Position numbers and translations under genes: made by a program
NCBI GenBank assembly: GCA_049515135.1
Contig: JBEKUJ010000010.1
Location: 1 to 64,000, forward strand
DNA: 64,000 bases
Direction: 5' to 3'
Origin: Fen-1364 sp049515135
Lineage (GTDB): Bacteria > Spirochaetota > Spirochaetia > SZUA-6 > Fen-1364
In this document: positions 41,937 through 51,096 of the stretch, one piece after another
How positions within the stretch are numbered: position 1 is the first letter of the stretch
Layout of the letters: each line of letters opens with the position of its first letter
The notes under the pieces: generated by a model
The model's input: only the letters and a program-made list of their open reading frames with translations
What the model was told of the DNA's origin: nothing
Databases searched by the model: none

Positions 41937-41965
41937 TTGACATGAGGATGCGCCAATTCTACAAT
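41937..41965 (+). promoter_or_regulatory. Strong sigma-70 promoter for the amidohydrolase/Crp operon
   Basis: A perfect TTGACA (41937-41942) and TACAAT (41960-41965) have a 17-base spacer. The start near 41972 leaves a leader of about 20 bases before ATG 41992. It drives the amidohydrolase and probably the two downstream Crp-type genes. Confidence 0.8.
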
Positions 41966-41991
41966 ATGCCAGAACTTGCGAAGGAAGATGC

Positions 41992-43227
41992 ATGCTCACC
42001 ACCTACTCGTTGAGTGGTCTTACCGTCGTCACGCCTGACACCGCAACGGCCGGCACGAGTATCCAGGTCGACCAGAAGAAGCTCGGTCGCCTCGGTGGGA
42101 AGTGCAAGTTCGAGCTTCGCTTCGGTGACGGATATGCCGCTTTCCCCGCCCTCATCAACATTCACGACCATTTCAACGGCAACTACCTGCCCAAGGTGGG
42201 GCCGGCTCCAGGGGAGTTTTACATCAAGTGGCTGGACTGGGAGAGGGACCTCCGCAATTCTGACGTGGTCAAGGTGGAACGAGCCAAGACCAGCACGGAG
42301 GACCGATACTTTCTCAGCGCGTACAAGAACCTGTTCTCCGGCGTCGTCACGGCCAACGATCATTTCCCGCACGAATGGAACGAGCCCTTCATCCCGCGGC
42401 TTCCCATGCGGGTCATTCGCAACTATACCCTCGCGCATGAAAGCTCCTCCTATGATCTGAAGTGGGGGGAGGGAATCGAGATCGAGCATGCGCGCGCGCT
42501 GAAGAACAATTTCCCCTTCATCACGCACCTTGAGGAAGGGTTCGACGAGGAATCCCAGCGGGGCGTCGACATCCTGGAAGAGCTGGGGTGTCTGGATGAT
42601 CACACCGTCCTCATCCACTGCATCGGCTTCTCGGATGAAGACATCCAGAAGACGCGCCGGGCCGGCGCGCACATCGCATGGTGTCCGGCGTCCAACGTGT
42701 TCATGTTCAATGTCACTATGAAGATCCGCAAGATGCTGGAGGCGGGCATCAATGTCGGTCTCGGCACTGATTCGACGGCCACCGGCTCCGTCAATATCCT
42801 GGAGGAGATGCGTTTTGCCCGGGATATTTATCGAAAGATGTACGGAGAAGACCTTGCTGCCCGGACCCTGGTGGACATGGTGACCGTCAATCCGGCAAAA
42901 GCCTTCCGCATGCAGAAGGAGACCGGACACCTGGCAGAAGGCAAGCTTGCGGACCTTCTTGTCATCAGGCAGCGCAAGGACGATCCATGGGAGTCGCTCG
43001 TTGCGATGCGTGTGGAGGACATCGAGCTCCTTGTTCAGGAGGGAACACCGATCTACGGAGACGCGCGGCATGAGAAGCTCTTCACGGCGCGCGGCGGGCA
43101 GTACAGCGCGGTGAGCGTAAGGGGACGCCAGATGCTGGTCAGGGGCGACCCGGCAGGCCTCATGGAGAGGGTACGGAAGGCAGTGGGATTCCGCAAGGTC
43201 CTTGACTTCATCCCTCTTGACACCTAG
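41992..43227 (+). CDS. Metal-dependent amidohydrolase
   Basis: A 411-residue hydrolase of the amidohydrolase superfamily (cytosine deaminase/chlorohydrolase-like). Metal ligands: H58-D-H60 in INIHDHFNGN, then HLEEG, HCIGF and the aspartate of GLGTDSTA. A late N-P-A-KAF and GKLADLLVI stretch closes the beta-sandwich. Deaminase or hydrolase substrates are not readable. Good promoter just upstream; GAAGGAAG precedes ATG. Confidence 0.85.
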   Translation: MLTTYSLSGLTVVTPDTATAGTSIQVDQKKLGRLGGKCKFELRFGDGYAAFPALINIHDHFNGNYLPKVGPAPGEFYIKWLDWERDLRNSDVVKVERAKTSTEDRYFLSAYKNLFSGVVTANDHFPHEWNEPFIPRLPMRVIRNYTLAHESSSYDLKWGEGIEIEHARALKNNFPFITHLEEGFDEESQRGVDILEELGCLDDHTVLIHCIGFSDEDIQKTRRAGAHIAWCPASNVFMFNVTMKIRKMLEAGINVGLGTDSTATGSVNILEEMRFARDIYRKMYGEDLAARTLVDMVTVNPAKAFRMQKETGHLAEGKLADLLVIRQRKDDPWESLVAMRVEDIELLVQEGTPIYGDARHEKLFTARGGQYSAVSVRGRQMLVRGDPAGLMERVRKAVGFRKVLDFIPLDT

Positions 43228-43250
43228 CTTTTTCCAGGAATAGGTGGACT

Positions 43251-44291
43251 GTGCCCAAGGCTGTTCAGTACAGAGCGAACTCGATCATCTACTTCAAGGG
43301 CGACCAGAGTGAGCGCATCTATCTGCTCAACGCCGGCAAGATAAGCCTGAGCTACGTGGACATCGAGTCAACGCAGGAGATGCGGGACCTCATCAAGACG
43401 GGAGAGTTCTTCGGCGTTAAATCCGCCCTGGGCCACTACCCGCGGGAAGAAACCGCAATGGTCCTCCAGGATTCCACCGTGATGGCTTTCTCCGTGCAGG
43501 AGTTCGAGGTGCTGGCCACCAAGAACACCCGCATCATCACAAAGATGCTGAAAGTGTTTTCCAACCAGCTTCGGCGCATCCACAAGCAGGTGGAGACGCT
43601 GCTGGTGGGTGACGAGCAGATCAATCCCGAGACCGGCCTGTACAAGATCGGGGAGTATTACATGAAGAACAAGCGCTACGCGCAGGCCCTGCACGCGTAC
43701 AAGCGCTACCTCGTGTACTACCCGTCGGGAGCTTTTGCTGCCGATGTGACAACCAAGATCGTCTCGGCGGAGGAGTTCCTCTCCCGCTACGGGTCGGGAG
43801 AACCGCCGGCCAGCGCGGCAGCGCCGGCGGCGCCCATGGTCTCCGTGGCATTTAATGCGTCTCCCGCGCCGGCGGCGCCCCCGGAGGCAAAAGCGGACGC
43901 CTCCGACCTCGCGCAGCAGTACTACAACGCGGTGAGCCTTGTGAGCCAGGAAAAGTACATGGAGGCTTTCAAGGCGTTCAAGAAGATCATCGACGGAGGC
44001 GCGGACGCCGAGTATTCGACGAAAGCGGAGTTCGAGATGGCCAAGTGCCTCTTCTACCTGAAGCAGTTCGACTCCTGCATCAAGTCGTTCACCGCAATCG
44101 TTCAGAAGTTCCCCAAGCATCCTGAGATGAAGGATGCCATTTTCTTTGTTGCGCGCTCCTACGAGGAAAAAGGGGACAAGGCCAAGGCGGCAGGCCTGTT
44201 CAAGAAAATCCTGACCATGGGGACTGACGAGGACCCGGTCATCCGCAAAGTGAAAAAGGCGCTCAGGGCGCTTGAGGGGGGAGGCTCATGA
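43251..44291 (+). CDS. Cyclic-nucleotide-binding domain plus TPR protein
   Basis: A 346-residue protein. Residues 1-120 have the Crp beta-roll (IIYFKGDQSERIYLLNAGKI, GEFFGVKSALGHYPREETA). The nucleotide pocket is altered: GVKSALGHYPREET replaces the GE-L-x-RSA signature. A TPR-type C-terminal half follows after a Pro/Ala linker (YYMKNKRYAQALHAYKRYL; KCLFYLKQFDSCIKSF). No helix-turn-helix. The GTG start has AGGTGG upstream. It resembles proteins next to crp in Treponema. Confidence 0.85.
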   Translation: MPKAVQYRANSIIYFKGDQSERIYLLNAGKISLSYVDIESTQEMRDLIKTGEFFGVKSALGHYPREETAMVLQDSTVMAFSVQEFEVLATKNTRIITKMLKVFSNQLRRIHKQVETLLVGDEQINPETGLYKIGEYYMKNKRYAQALHAYKRYLVYYPSGAFAADVTTKIVSAEEFLSRYGSGEPPASAAAPAAPMVSVAFNASPAPAAPPEAKADASDLAQQYYNAVSLVSQEKYMEAFKAFKKIIDGGADAEYSTKAEFEMAKCLFYLKQFDSCIKSFTAIVQKFPKHPEMKDAIFFVARSYEEKGDKAKAAGLFKKILTMGTDEDPVIRKVKKALRALEGGGS

Positions 44292-44941
44292 GCAGCGGCC
44301 CTGATCTTTCCATGTTCAACCGCTTCATGGTCACCTTCCGCAAGGGCGACATCATCTTCTGCGAGTATGAGCCCGGAGACACCTTTTACCTCCTCCAGTC
44401 AGGGCGCGTGCAGATTGTGCAGATCATGGGGGAACTGGAAAAGAACATCGCCATCCTGCAGCCCGGCCAGATTTTCGGGGAAATGGCCATCCTTGAGGAG
44501 GCTCCCCGGTCCGCTACAACCATCGCCCTGGACGAGGTGAAGGCGCTGGAGTTCACGCGGGAGAACTTCGAGCCGCTTATGATGGGGAACCCCCAGATCG
44601 CCATGAAGCTCCTGAAGCTTTTCGTGAACAGGATCTACGAGCAGAAGCGCCTGTTCATGACGCTGACGCTTGAGGATGTGGAAGCCAGGGTCGCCGATGT
44701 GTTTCTCATGCTGACAGAGAAGCAGTCTCTTGACACGTCGTCAGTGGATTCCATCGAGTTCAAGACGAACGTGGATGACATGTCGCATTGGGCTGGCATC
44801 CCTCCGGGGCAGTGCCGCGAGGTCCTGAACCACTTCGTGGCGCAGAGACGCATCGAGCTTCACCCGGACAAGATCGTGGTCAAGAACATCAACGACTTCG
44901 CCCGCTTTGTTGCCGCGCGCCGCAAGCACCAGGAAAAGTAG
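44288..44941 (+). CDS. Crp/Fnr-family transcription regulator
   Basis: A 217-residue regulator. The cNMP domain shows GQIFGEMAILEEAPRSATTIA, close to the full GE-MAIL-x-RSAT cassette. The C-terminal winged-helix follows (VDDMSHWAGIPPGQCREVLNHF, VAQRRIELHPDKIVVKN). It could respond to cAMP; spirochaete homologues do. Start overlaps the previous stop (ATGA), so both are translated as a pair. Confidence 0.9.
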   Translation: MSSGPDLSMFNRFMVTFRKGDIIFCEYEPGDTFYLLQSGRVQIVQIMGELEKNIAILQPGQIFGEMAILEEAPRSATTIALDEVKALEFTRENFEPLMMGNPQIAMKLLKLFVNRIYEQKRLFMTLTLEDVEARVADVFLMLTEKQSLDTSSVDSIEFKTNVDDMSHWAGIPPGQCREVLNHFVAQRRIELHPDKIVVKNINDFARFVAARRKHQEK

Positions 44942-44966
44942 CTCACTCTGCCAGGGCGCCAGCCTA

Positions 44967-45671
44967 TCAGATCCCGAGATACGCCGCCTTCACCTGGGAG
45001 TTCTCCGCGATATCCTTTGCGGATCCGGAAAGGACGATACGCCCCGTCTCCAGAACGTACGCCCGGCTTGCTATTGAAAGCGCCATCTGGGCGTTCTGCT
45101 CCACCAGAAGGATGCTGGTGCCCTGCTTGTTGATCTCTACGATGATGCGAAAGATCTCCTCAACGAGGATCGGGCTCAGTCCCATTGACGGCTCGTCAAG
45201 GAGGAGCAGGGTGGGGCGGCTCATCAAACCGCGGGCAGTGGCCAGCATCTGCTGTTCTCCCCCGGACAGCGTTCCCCCGTACTGCGTTGCCCTCTCCTTG
45301 AGCCGGGGGAAGCTCCGGTAGACGCGATCCAGGGTCTGCGAGATCTCCGCCTGATCATTGCGGGTGTAAGCCCCCATCATCAGGTTCTCCCGCACGGAAA
45401 GAGGGGCAAAGATTTTTCGTCCCTCAGGTACATGGCTTATTCCCATCTGGACTATCTTCTCCGCGGCTACCGTGGAAATGTCCTGCTCTTTGAATCGCAC
45501 CGCGCCGGTGCGGGAACGCAGAAGGCCCGAGACTGTTCGGAGGGTCGTGGACTTGCCCGCGCCGTTTGCGCCGATCAGAGTAACGATCTCCCCCTCATCG
45601 ACGTTGAAGGTGATCCCCTGGAGAGCGTGGATTGCGCCGTAGTAGACGTTGAGATTTTCAACCTGCAGCAC
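44967..45671 (-). CDS. livF: Branched-chain amino-acid ABC transporter ATPase LivF
   Basis: A 234-residue ATPase. Walker A GANGAGKST, signature LSGGEQQML and Walker B LLLLDEPSMGL are present. The LivF form HVPEGRKIF is seen. The GTG start (45671) has AAGGAG nine bases upstream and overlaps the livG end by 14 bases. It completes the LIV operon, read J-H-M-G-F on the minus strand. Confidence 0.92.
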   Translation of the reverse strand: MLQVENLNVYYGAIHALQGITFNVDEGEIVTLIGANGAGKSTTLRTVSGLLRSRTGAVRFKEQDISTVAAEKIVQMGISHVPEGRKIFAPLSVRENLMMGAYTRNDQAEISQTLDRVYRSFPRLKERATQYGGTLSGGEQQMLATARGLMSRPTLLLLDEPSMGLSPILVEEIFRIIVEINKQGTSILLVEQNAQMALSIASRAYVLETGRIVLSGSAKDIAENSQVKAAYLGI

Positions 45672-46461
45672 TTGTGGCAGCTCCTTTGCCCAGATACGCC
45701 TCAATGACCATCTGATCGCCCGCGATCTCCTTCGGGGTCCCTCGAGCTATCACCTCGCCGAAATCCATCACCGTGATTCTTTCGCAGATGCCCATGACGA
45801 CCCTCATCTGGTGCTCGATGAGGAGGATCGTCAGCTTGAACCGGTCCCGGATGAAATGGATCAACTCCATCAGCTGGCCGATCTCTCGAGGGTTCATTCC
45901 CGCCGCCGGCTCATCAAGCAGCAGGACTTTCGGCTTGCAGGCGAGGGCGCGCGCTATCTCGACCCGACGCTGCTCGCCGTAGGGAAGGTTCCTGGCTATC
46001 TCTTCTGCAATCCCATCCAGCTTGAAGATGGAAAGAAAATCCAGGGCCTGGTCCGAGAGCTCTTTTTCCTTGTCGAGGAACTTCCTGGTCCGCAGGAAGC
46101 TGTCCGTGAGACCGTATTCCACGTGGGCATGGTACGCGACGCGGACGTTGTCCAGGACCGAGAGGCTCGAGAAGAGCCGGATATTCTGGAACGTTCTTGC
46201 TGTGCCCAGGCGGGTTATCTCAAAGGCTTCCAGACCATCGATCCTTTCACCGTCCAGATTGATGCTCCCCGACGTGAGCGGAAGGAGCCCCGTGATCAGG
46301 TTGAACACGGTGGTCTTCCCTGCGCCGTTTGGGCCGATCAGACCCCAAAGAGCGCCGCGCGGGAGCGACAGGGAGAAGTTCTTCACGGCACAGAGACCGC
46401 CGAAATACTTGGTTATCTCGCCGATTTCCAGGATAGCGCCTGTGGCATTCGAGTCCGACAT
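45658..46461 (-). CDS. livG: Branched-chain amino-acid ABC transporter ATPase LivG
   Basis: A 267-residue ATPase. Walker A is GPNGAGKTTVFNLITG. The LivG-type signature NLPYGEQRRVEIARAL and the Walker B LLLDEPAAGMNP are present. ATG 46461 begins one base after the livM stop. It pairs with LivF as the heterodimeric motor. Confidence 0.92.
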   Translation of the reverse strand: MSDSNATGAILEIGEITKYFGGLCAVKNFSLSLPRGALWGLIGPNGAGKTTVFNLITGLLPLTSGSINLDGERIDGLEAFEITRLGTARTFQNIRLFSSLSVLDNVRVAYHAHVEYGLTDSFLRTRKFLDKEKELSDQALDFLSIFKLDGIAEEIARNLPYGEQRRVEIARALACKPKVLLLDEPAAGMNPREIGQLMELIHFIRDRFKLTILLIEHQMRVVMGICERITVMDFGEVIARGTPKEIAGDQMVIEAYLGKGAATSAAG

Positions 46462-46462
46462 G

Positions 46463-47845
46463 TCAGGACAACTCCTTCCCACGCTCCGGCGTGGTACCGG
46501 CAATTGTTTCGCCATTCAGCTGGGCCCGACGTCGATATTTTTCGGCTTTCAGGAAGCCCCACTCGACGGACCCCAGGAGTCCTTGTGGGCGTATCAGCAT
46601 GAGCAGGAGCAGGGTTATGGGGTACAACACGAAGCGCCAGGTCGGTGCGTCGGTGCCCATCTGGCCCAGGAGGACCCGGAGGAAGCCTTCGAGGAAGAAG
46701 ATCCAGGCAAAGGAGGCTGCGATGGTGCCCGTCATGCTGCCCAGGCCGCCGAAGACCACGATAATCAGGGGGTTGAAACCTGCAAGGAAGCTGAATGTGT
46801 CGGGACTGAGAAATCCAATAAAGTGTGCGTAAACACCCCCGCCGATTCCCGCCACGAAGCTTCCCAGCACGAATGCGAGCAGCTTCGAGCCCGCGACATT
46901 GACCCCCATTGCCTTGGCCGCCGTCTCATCCTCACGCACGGACATCGACGCTCGGCCCGTACTTGAGCGGACGAAGTTCCTGACGATTATTATGACGATC
47001 ATGAGAAATATGAAAGCGGTGGCCCATGTGGTTATTCTGGGGATCCCGATCATTCCCTGAGCTCCCTTCATCTCGGGGAAGGGAAGGATCGTGTCGGAGT
47101 TTTTCATGAGGGTCTGCACGACGATGGAAAAGCCCAGGGTTGCGATCCCGAAATAATCGCTTCCCAGCGTGAGCACAGGAAGACCGAAGAGGAAGCTCAC
47201 CTCGGCGGCGAAGGCGCCTGCAAAGACGACGCCCAGGAAAAACACGATCTGCAGCACGACTGGTGAGGCCAGGACGCCAGGTGCTTTGGGCGATCCGAAA
47301 AGCGGTGTCAGAGTCGACCCCAGGGCGCGGCCGAGGTAGAGCGCGACGGCCCCTGCCACAATCACGGCGATGAGGTAGAACGTGAAAGCTGAAAGGACAG
47401 GCACCCCCCTGCGCAGCCGCAGCAGACGGCCCACTCCGATCAAGGCGAGCCCGGCAAGGATGACGCCGAGGCCCACGACGAGGAACCCGCCCGCGTCCCC
47501 GTTGGTCCAGCGGTAGGTGATGTCTGCGGCCACGTATGCGCCTATCCCGTAGAATCCCCACTGGGCCAGGCTGAATTGACCATTGAATCCATAGATGAGG
47601 TTCAGGCCGAGGCACACCATTGTCATGGTCACGGCCTGGTAGAGAAGCCCCTGGTCGAACACAGAGAACACGGAAAAATCGCCGAATTGCATGAGGAATG
47701 CGAGCTGGATGACGCCGAACGCCAGCACAACAGTCAGAGCCTTCTGCCAGAGGGGTTTTCGCGCCAGCCCCCATGTCAGCCCGTAGATCCAGGCAACGAG
47801 GGCAGCCATTTTCAGAATGGTCGTGAAGAGGTAGCTCAGTTCCAT
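46463..47845 (-). CDS. livM: Branched-chain amino-acid ABC transporter permease LivM
   Basis: A 460-residue permease with about ten helices. The LivM motifs NLIYGFNGQFSLAQWGFYGI and VREDETAAKAMGVNV (the coupling helix) are clear. It is longer than typical (~330-420) because of an insertion near residues 150-200. The start is 9 bases beyond the livH stop. Confidence 0.9.
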   Translation of the reverse strand: MELSYLFTTILKMAALVAWIYGLTWGLARKPLWQKALTVVLAFGVIQLAFLMQFGDFSVFSVFDQGLLYQAVTMTMVCLGLNLIYGFNGQFSLAQWGFYGIGAYVAADITYRWTNGDAGGFLVVGLGVILAGLALIGVGRLLRLRRGVPVLSAFTFYLIAVIVAGAVALYLGRALGSTLTPLFGSPKAPGVLASPVVLQIVFFLGVVFAGAFAAEVSFLFGLPVLTLGSDYFGIATLGFSIVVQTLMKNSDTILPFPEMKGAQGMIGIPRITTWATAFIFLMIVIIIVRNFVRSSTGRASMSVREDETAAKAMGVNVAGSKLLAFVLGSFVAGIGGGVYAHFIGFLSPDTFSFLAGFNPLIIVVFGGLGSMTGTIAASFAWIFFLEGFLRVLLGQMGTDAPTWRFVLYPITLLLLMLIRPQGLLGSVEWGFLKAEKYRRRAQLNGETIAGTTPERGKELS

Positions 47846-47854
47846 CCCATCCCC

Positions 47855-48985
47855 CTAGGCTTTCTCGCCCGCTGGCTCCCCGAAGAGGCCTGTGGGACGG
47901 ACGAGGAGAACGATGATGAGTATCGTGAAGGCTACTGCGTCACGCATGGGCGTGGAGATGTAGCTCATGGTGAGAGATTCAGCCTGTCCCATGATGAGGG
48001 CCCCGACGAATGCGCCGGGGAGGCTTCCGATGCCTCCCAAGACCGCGGCAACGAACGCTTTCAGACCGGGAAGGATGCCGAGCTGGGTCCAGATGGACTC
48101 ATACGCGATGGCGTAGAGAACGCCTCCCAGGCCGGCAAAGGCCGCTCCCACCGCGAAGGTGAATGAGATCACCCTGTCGACGTTGATCCCCATGAGCCGG
48201 GCTGTGGGTTTGTCGAATGAGGTTGCCCGCATGGCGATACCGATCTTCGTCCTTCGAACGAGAAACTGCAGGAACAGCTGCACCAGGACGGACGCCGCCA
48301 GGATGATGAGAAAGATGTTGGAAAAGCTGATCGTATTGTCCGGTGACGCCTGCCCCGAAACAATGGGGTGGATGCCGCCCTGGATATACCATGCAACGGT
48401 GTCGAAGGGGCTCTTGTACGGTATGAATCGGGGGGAGAACACGAACTGAAGAGCTCCGAAGAACTCGAGAAAGAACGAGACCCCGATAGCTGTGATCAAC
48501 GCGGCGATTCGGGGAGCATCCCGCAGGGGCTTGTAAGCTACCCGCTCGATGGTGATTGCCATCAGGGTGCAGACCACCATGGAGAGGAGGATGACTGTCA
48601 GGGATCCGATGACGACGGAGAGACCTCCCGGGATCCCCGGGAAGAGCATCTGCGGCCACCTGTGCAGGTTGAACTGCGCAACCGCGAAGAAGCTCGTGAA
48701 GGCACCGACCATGAAGACATCCCCATGGGCGAAGTTGATCAGCTTCACGATTCCATACACCATAGTGTAGCCGAGAGCGATGAGCGCATACACGAACCCC
48801 AGCTTCAGTCCGTCCAGAATATTCTGCAGGAACAAAATCGGGCTCCGCACGAGGTTGCTGACGAGGATGTAGGCCGCAAACAACGCGAGGAGGATGAGAA
48901 ACCCGTTTCCGACCCACGCAAGAGGCGCGCGGTTTTTTCGCGGGATGACGGACGTAGCCGCAGGGTGGTCGTTTTTCACAGGCAT
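47855..48985 (-). CDS. livH: Branched-chain amino-acid ABC transporter permease LivH
   Basis: A 376-residue permease. GFVYALIALGYTMVYGI and LINFAHGDVFMVGAF are typical. The coupling-helix region is AMRATSFDKPTARLMGINV. An N-terminal extension of about 30 residues precedes the first helix. GGAG lies five bases before ATG 48985. A hairpin separates it from livJ. Confidence 0.92.
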   Translation of the reverse strand: MPVKNDHPAATSVIPRKNRAPLAWVGNGFLILLALFAAYILVSNLVRSPILFLQNILDGLKLGFVYALIALGYTMVYGIVKLINFAHGDVFMVGAFTSFFAVAQFNLHRWPQMLFPGIPGGLSVVIGSLTVILLSMVVCTLMAITIERVAYKPLRDAPRIAALITAIGVSFFLEFFGALQFVFSPRFIPYKSPFDTVAWYIQGGIHPIVSGQASPDNTISFSNIFLIILAASVLVQLFLQFLVRRTKIGIAMRATSFDKPTARLMGINVDRVISFTFAVGAAFAGLGGVLYAIAYESIWTQLGILPGLKAFVAAVLGGIGSLPGAFVGALIMGQAESLTMSYISTPMRDAVAFTILIIVLLVRPTGLFGEPAGEKA

Positions 48986-49020
48986 GTTCGCTCCGGTCTT
49001 GGAAAGATGGTTGAAATTGA

Positions 49021-49044
49021 GAGGGCAACCGTACGGTTGCCCTC
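49021..49044 (-). terminator. Perfect 24-bp palindrome between livJ and livH (attenuator-like)
   Basis: GAGGGCAACC, then GTAC at the centre, then its mirror image, form a perfect palindrome that pairs into a strong stem. On the minus strand it follows the livJ stop by 22 bases and is followed by a T-poor TCAATTTC stretch. It could reduce read-through so that the binding protein is made in excess over the permease. Such 3' hairpins commonly do this. Confidence 0.55.
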
Positions 49045-49066
49045 TCCGAAATGCATGGCTTTCAGG

Positions 49067-50218
49067 TTATGGAGAAACGAAAGAGTCGAAAATCTTCTTC
49101 CCGCCCTTCACGTGAATGATGACTGCTCCCTTTACGGGGTTGTGCTGGGCGTCGATTGTGATCTTGCCGGACACTCCGTTGAAGGTGATCCCTTCAAGGG
49201 CGGCCTTCACCTTGTCCGTGTTGTCCGCGCCTGCGTTCTGGATTCCCTGCAGCAGCATGTTGGTGGCGTCGTAGGCCAGGGTGGCCAGAGCGTCGGGGAC
49301 GATCGGCTTGCCATCCTTGTCCTTGTACTTGTCACCATAGGCCTTCAGGAGGTTCTGCACCTCAGGGCGCGGGTCCGAAGCGTCATAGTGGTTGGTGTAG
49401 TAGCCGTTGTCAGCTGCCTTGACATCGAGGTCCGAGGAATCCCAGCCATCGCCTCCCATGAAGGGGGCGGTGATGCCTTTCTCCTTGGCCTGCTTGGTGG
49501 CGAGGTTGACGACGTTGTAGTAGTCAGGCAGATACACGACATCCGGCTTTGCAGCCTTGATCTTTGCCAGGATAGCGGAGAAATCGGTGTCCGTGCCGGT
49601 GTAGTTCTCTTTGCCGATAACCTTCCCGCCGAGCTGCGTAAAGGTTGCTTCAAAGTTCTGGGCAAGACCTATTACGTACGCGTTGCCCTGATCAACCATC
49701 AGGAAAGCTTTCTTCGCCTTCAGGTTGTTGAATGCGAATGTTGCGCCCACCTTGCCCTGGAAGGGGTCGATGAAGCACGCGCGGAAGATATAGGGCTTTG
49801 TGGCGCCGTTCTGATCCACCGTGACCGTCGGGTTGGTGGAGGTCGGGCTGATCTGGATGACCTTTGCTGCGTTGGCGATCAACGATACCGGGATGGATGC
49901 TTTGGAGCACACTTCGCCAATGATGTAGTGGACCTTGTCCTGGTTGATGACCTTGTTGGCAGCGTTGACCGCGGGGTCAGGCGTGCACTGGCTGTCCTCG
50001 ACGATCGGGGTGATCTTCAAGCCGAGGACGCCGCCCTTCGCGTTCCATTCGTCGATGGCAAGCAGGGCGCCGTCACGTGTGGACACGCCGAATGTAGGGA
50101 CCGGGCCTGAAAGGGGCGCCAGAATGGCCACCTTCAGTACCTTGGGTGCCTGCTGGCAGCCTACAAACACAACGGCGATAGCCAGCGCGATAGCAACGAG
50201 CGACAGAAAACGCTTCAT
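49067..50218 (-). CDS. livJ: Branched-chain amino-acid-binding lipoprotein LivJ
   Basis: A 383-residue type I periplasmic binding protein of the Leu/Ile/Val class. A lipoprotein signal ends in FVGC, with C21 as the acylated residue. Visible features include VAILAPLSGPVPTFGVSTRD and the two-lobed fold. AGGAGGAAAGA stands just before ATG 50218. It captures amino acids for LivHMGF. Which amino acids cannot be read from sequence. Confidence 0.92.
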   Translation of the reverse strand: MKRFLSLVAIALAIAVVFVGCQQAPKVLKVAILAPLSGPVPTFGVSTRDGALLAIDEWNAKGGVLGLKITPIVEDSQCTPDPAVNAANKVINQDKVHYIIGEVCSKASIPVSLIANAAKVIQISPTSTNPTVTVDQNGATKPYIFRACFIDPFQGKVGATFAFNNLKAKKAFLMVDQGNAYVIGLAQNFEATFTQLGGKVIGKENYTGTDTDFSAILAKIKAAKPDVVYLPDYYNVVNLATKQAKEKGITAPFMGGDGWDSSDLDVKAADNGYYTNHYDASDPRPEVQNLLKAYGDKYKDKDGKPIVPDALATLAYDATNMLLQGIQNAGADNTDKVKAALEGITFNGVSGKITIDAQHNPVKGAVIIHVKGGKKIFDSFVSP

Positions 50219-50447
50219 TCTTTCCTCCTTCTATAGAAATTCATTAAAGCGTCTTAGGAATTGAACAGTACCGCACAATCTGGCCGGCCCGGCCAGCCTC
50301 AGGGAATCCAACGTTTCCGAGTGGCGTCTGCACCTCCTTGCGTGAACAAGCGGCGCGCGAACTATTGCCGCGGAGCACTTTGGAAGGAACCGCCCCAGCA
50401 GGGCGAAAATCGTGCAAAAATAATACTCCCGGTGAATAAATTGTCAA
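50219..50447 (-). promoter_or_regulatory. livJ promoter with long structured leader
   Basis: TTGACA (50447-50442) and TATTAT (50425-50420) are 16 bases apart on the minus strand. The predicted start near 50413 leaves a leader of about 195 bases. A GC-rich palindrome (CTGGCCGG-C-CCGGCCAG, 50280-50296) lies in it. I see no leader peptide with runs of Leu/Ile/Val codons. Confidence 0.55.
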
Positions 50448-50479
50448 GCATGCACGCTGCGCCGCGACGCCTCCCGAAG

Positions 50480-50875
50480 CTATGCAAGGAGCTTGTTGCG
50501 GACTTCCGGCAGCTCGCAATACCAGATCTCGAACGCCGAAACGAGCATCGCGATGACGGCAATGACAAAATAGTCGGTGTTGAAACGCTGCACGCCTCCT
50601 GCGTTTTCCGTCGTGTGCGGGAGAAGCATCATCAGCCTGCTGATGATATTGAAGCCCTGGGAAAAGGCGAGCAGGTACCAGGGCCAGGAGGCCGGGCTCT
50701 TGCGGAAGACCAACTGGACGAGGGCCAGCACCACGAGGAACGAGAGGACAATCGGAAGCCACCACTCCTGTGTTTTCGGTGAGTACGAGGACGCGGGAAA
50801 GATCAAGAGCGGCACAAGCTGAAGGCAGAGAATTACGTAGATGGCTATGCGGTTACTGAGGAGTTTTCGGAGCAT
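50480..50875 (-). CDS. Small membrane protein, unknown function
   Basis: A 131-residue protein with four hydrophobic segments (about residues 9-28, 38-58, 66-86 and 101-117) and short loops. No motif is recognised. ATG 50875 lacks a clear Shine-Dalgarno. It lies upstream of the livJ promoter and may be transcribed apart from the liv genes. Confidence 0.6.
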   Translation of the reverse strand: MLRKLLSNRIAIYVILCLQLVPLLIFPASSYSPKTQEWWLPIVLSFLVVLALVQLVFRKSPASWPWYLLAFSQGFNIISRLMMLLPHTTENAGGVQRFNTDYFVIAVIAMLVSAFEIWYCELPEVRNKLLA

Positions 50876-50976
50876 GGAAGCACAATATCATGGAGGGATG
50901 AGGACTGTCGAGAGAAAAATCGCAGCTCCTCGCCGCGCGGCCTTCCGCCCTACGGGAGTACCCGTTCGGCGAGTAC

Positions 50977-51096
50977 GCCGTCCGTGGCTACAGGCGCCCT
51001 TTCGACATCCATATCTCGGCCGCCTCTCGGCGTCCATGCCTTTAGGCTCGCTTTCGTACGTCCCTGTACTCGCTCGCCTTCGACATCCCTGTCTAC
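50977..51096. repeat. Array of mini-hairpins with a constant hexaloop
   Basis: Units recur about every 26 bases: GCC-GTCCGT-GGC (50977), an imperfect GAC-ATCCAT-ATC (51004), GGC-GTCCAT-GCC (51029), GTAC-GTCCCT-GTAC (51056) and GAC-ATCCCT-GTC (51082). The hexaloop stays (A/G)TCC(N)T while the stem words change in step. The connecting words are mostly variants of GGCTCGCTTTC. It ends at the 3' end of tRNA-Thr. Confidence 0.7.

Noticed and set aside
45649..46602. 317-codon plus-strand frame over livG
   Set aside because: Shadow of the ATPase gene, which carries all ABC motifs on the minus strand.
48368..50110. 580-codon open frame on the plus strand antisense to livH and livJ
   Set aside because: It is the mirror of strongly supported genes with signal peptide and family motifs on the minus strand; its translation is low-complexity and matches no family.
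50244..50340. Leader peptide for amino-acid attenuation of livJ
   Set aside because: A short GTG frame exists but its Shine-Dalgarno abuts the start and it has no run of Leu, Ile or Val codons.
50977..51096. Possible CRISPR array next to tRNA-Thr
   Set aside because: The units are only 25-28 bases apart, imperfect, with changing stems and no fixed repeat; no cas genes are present.
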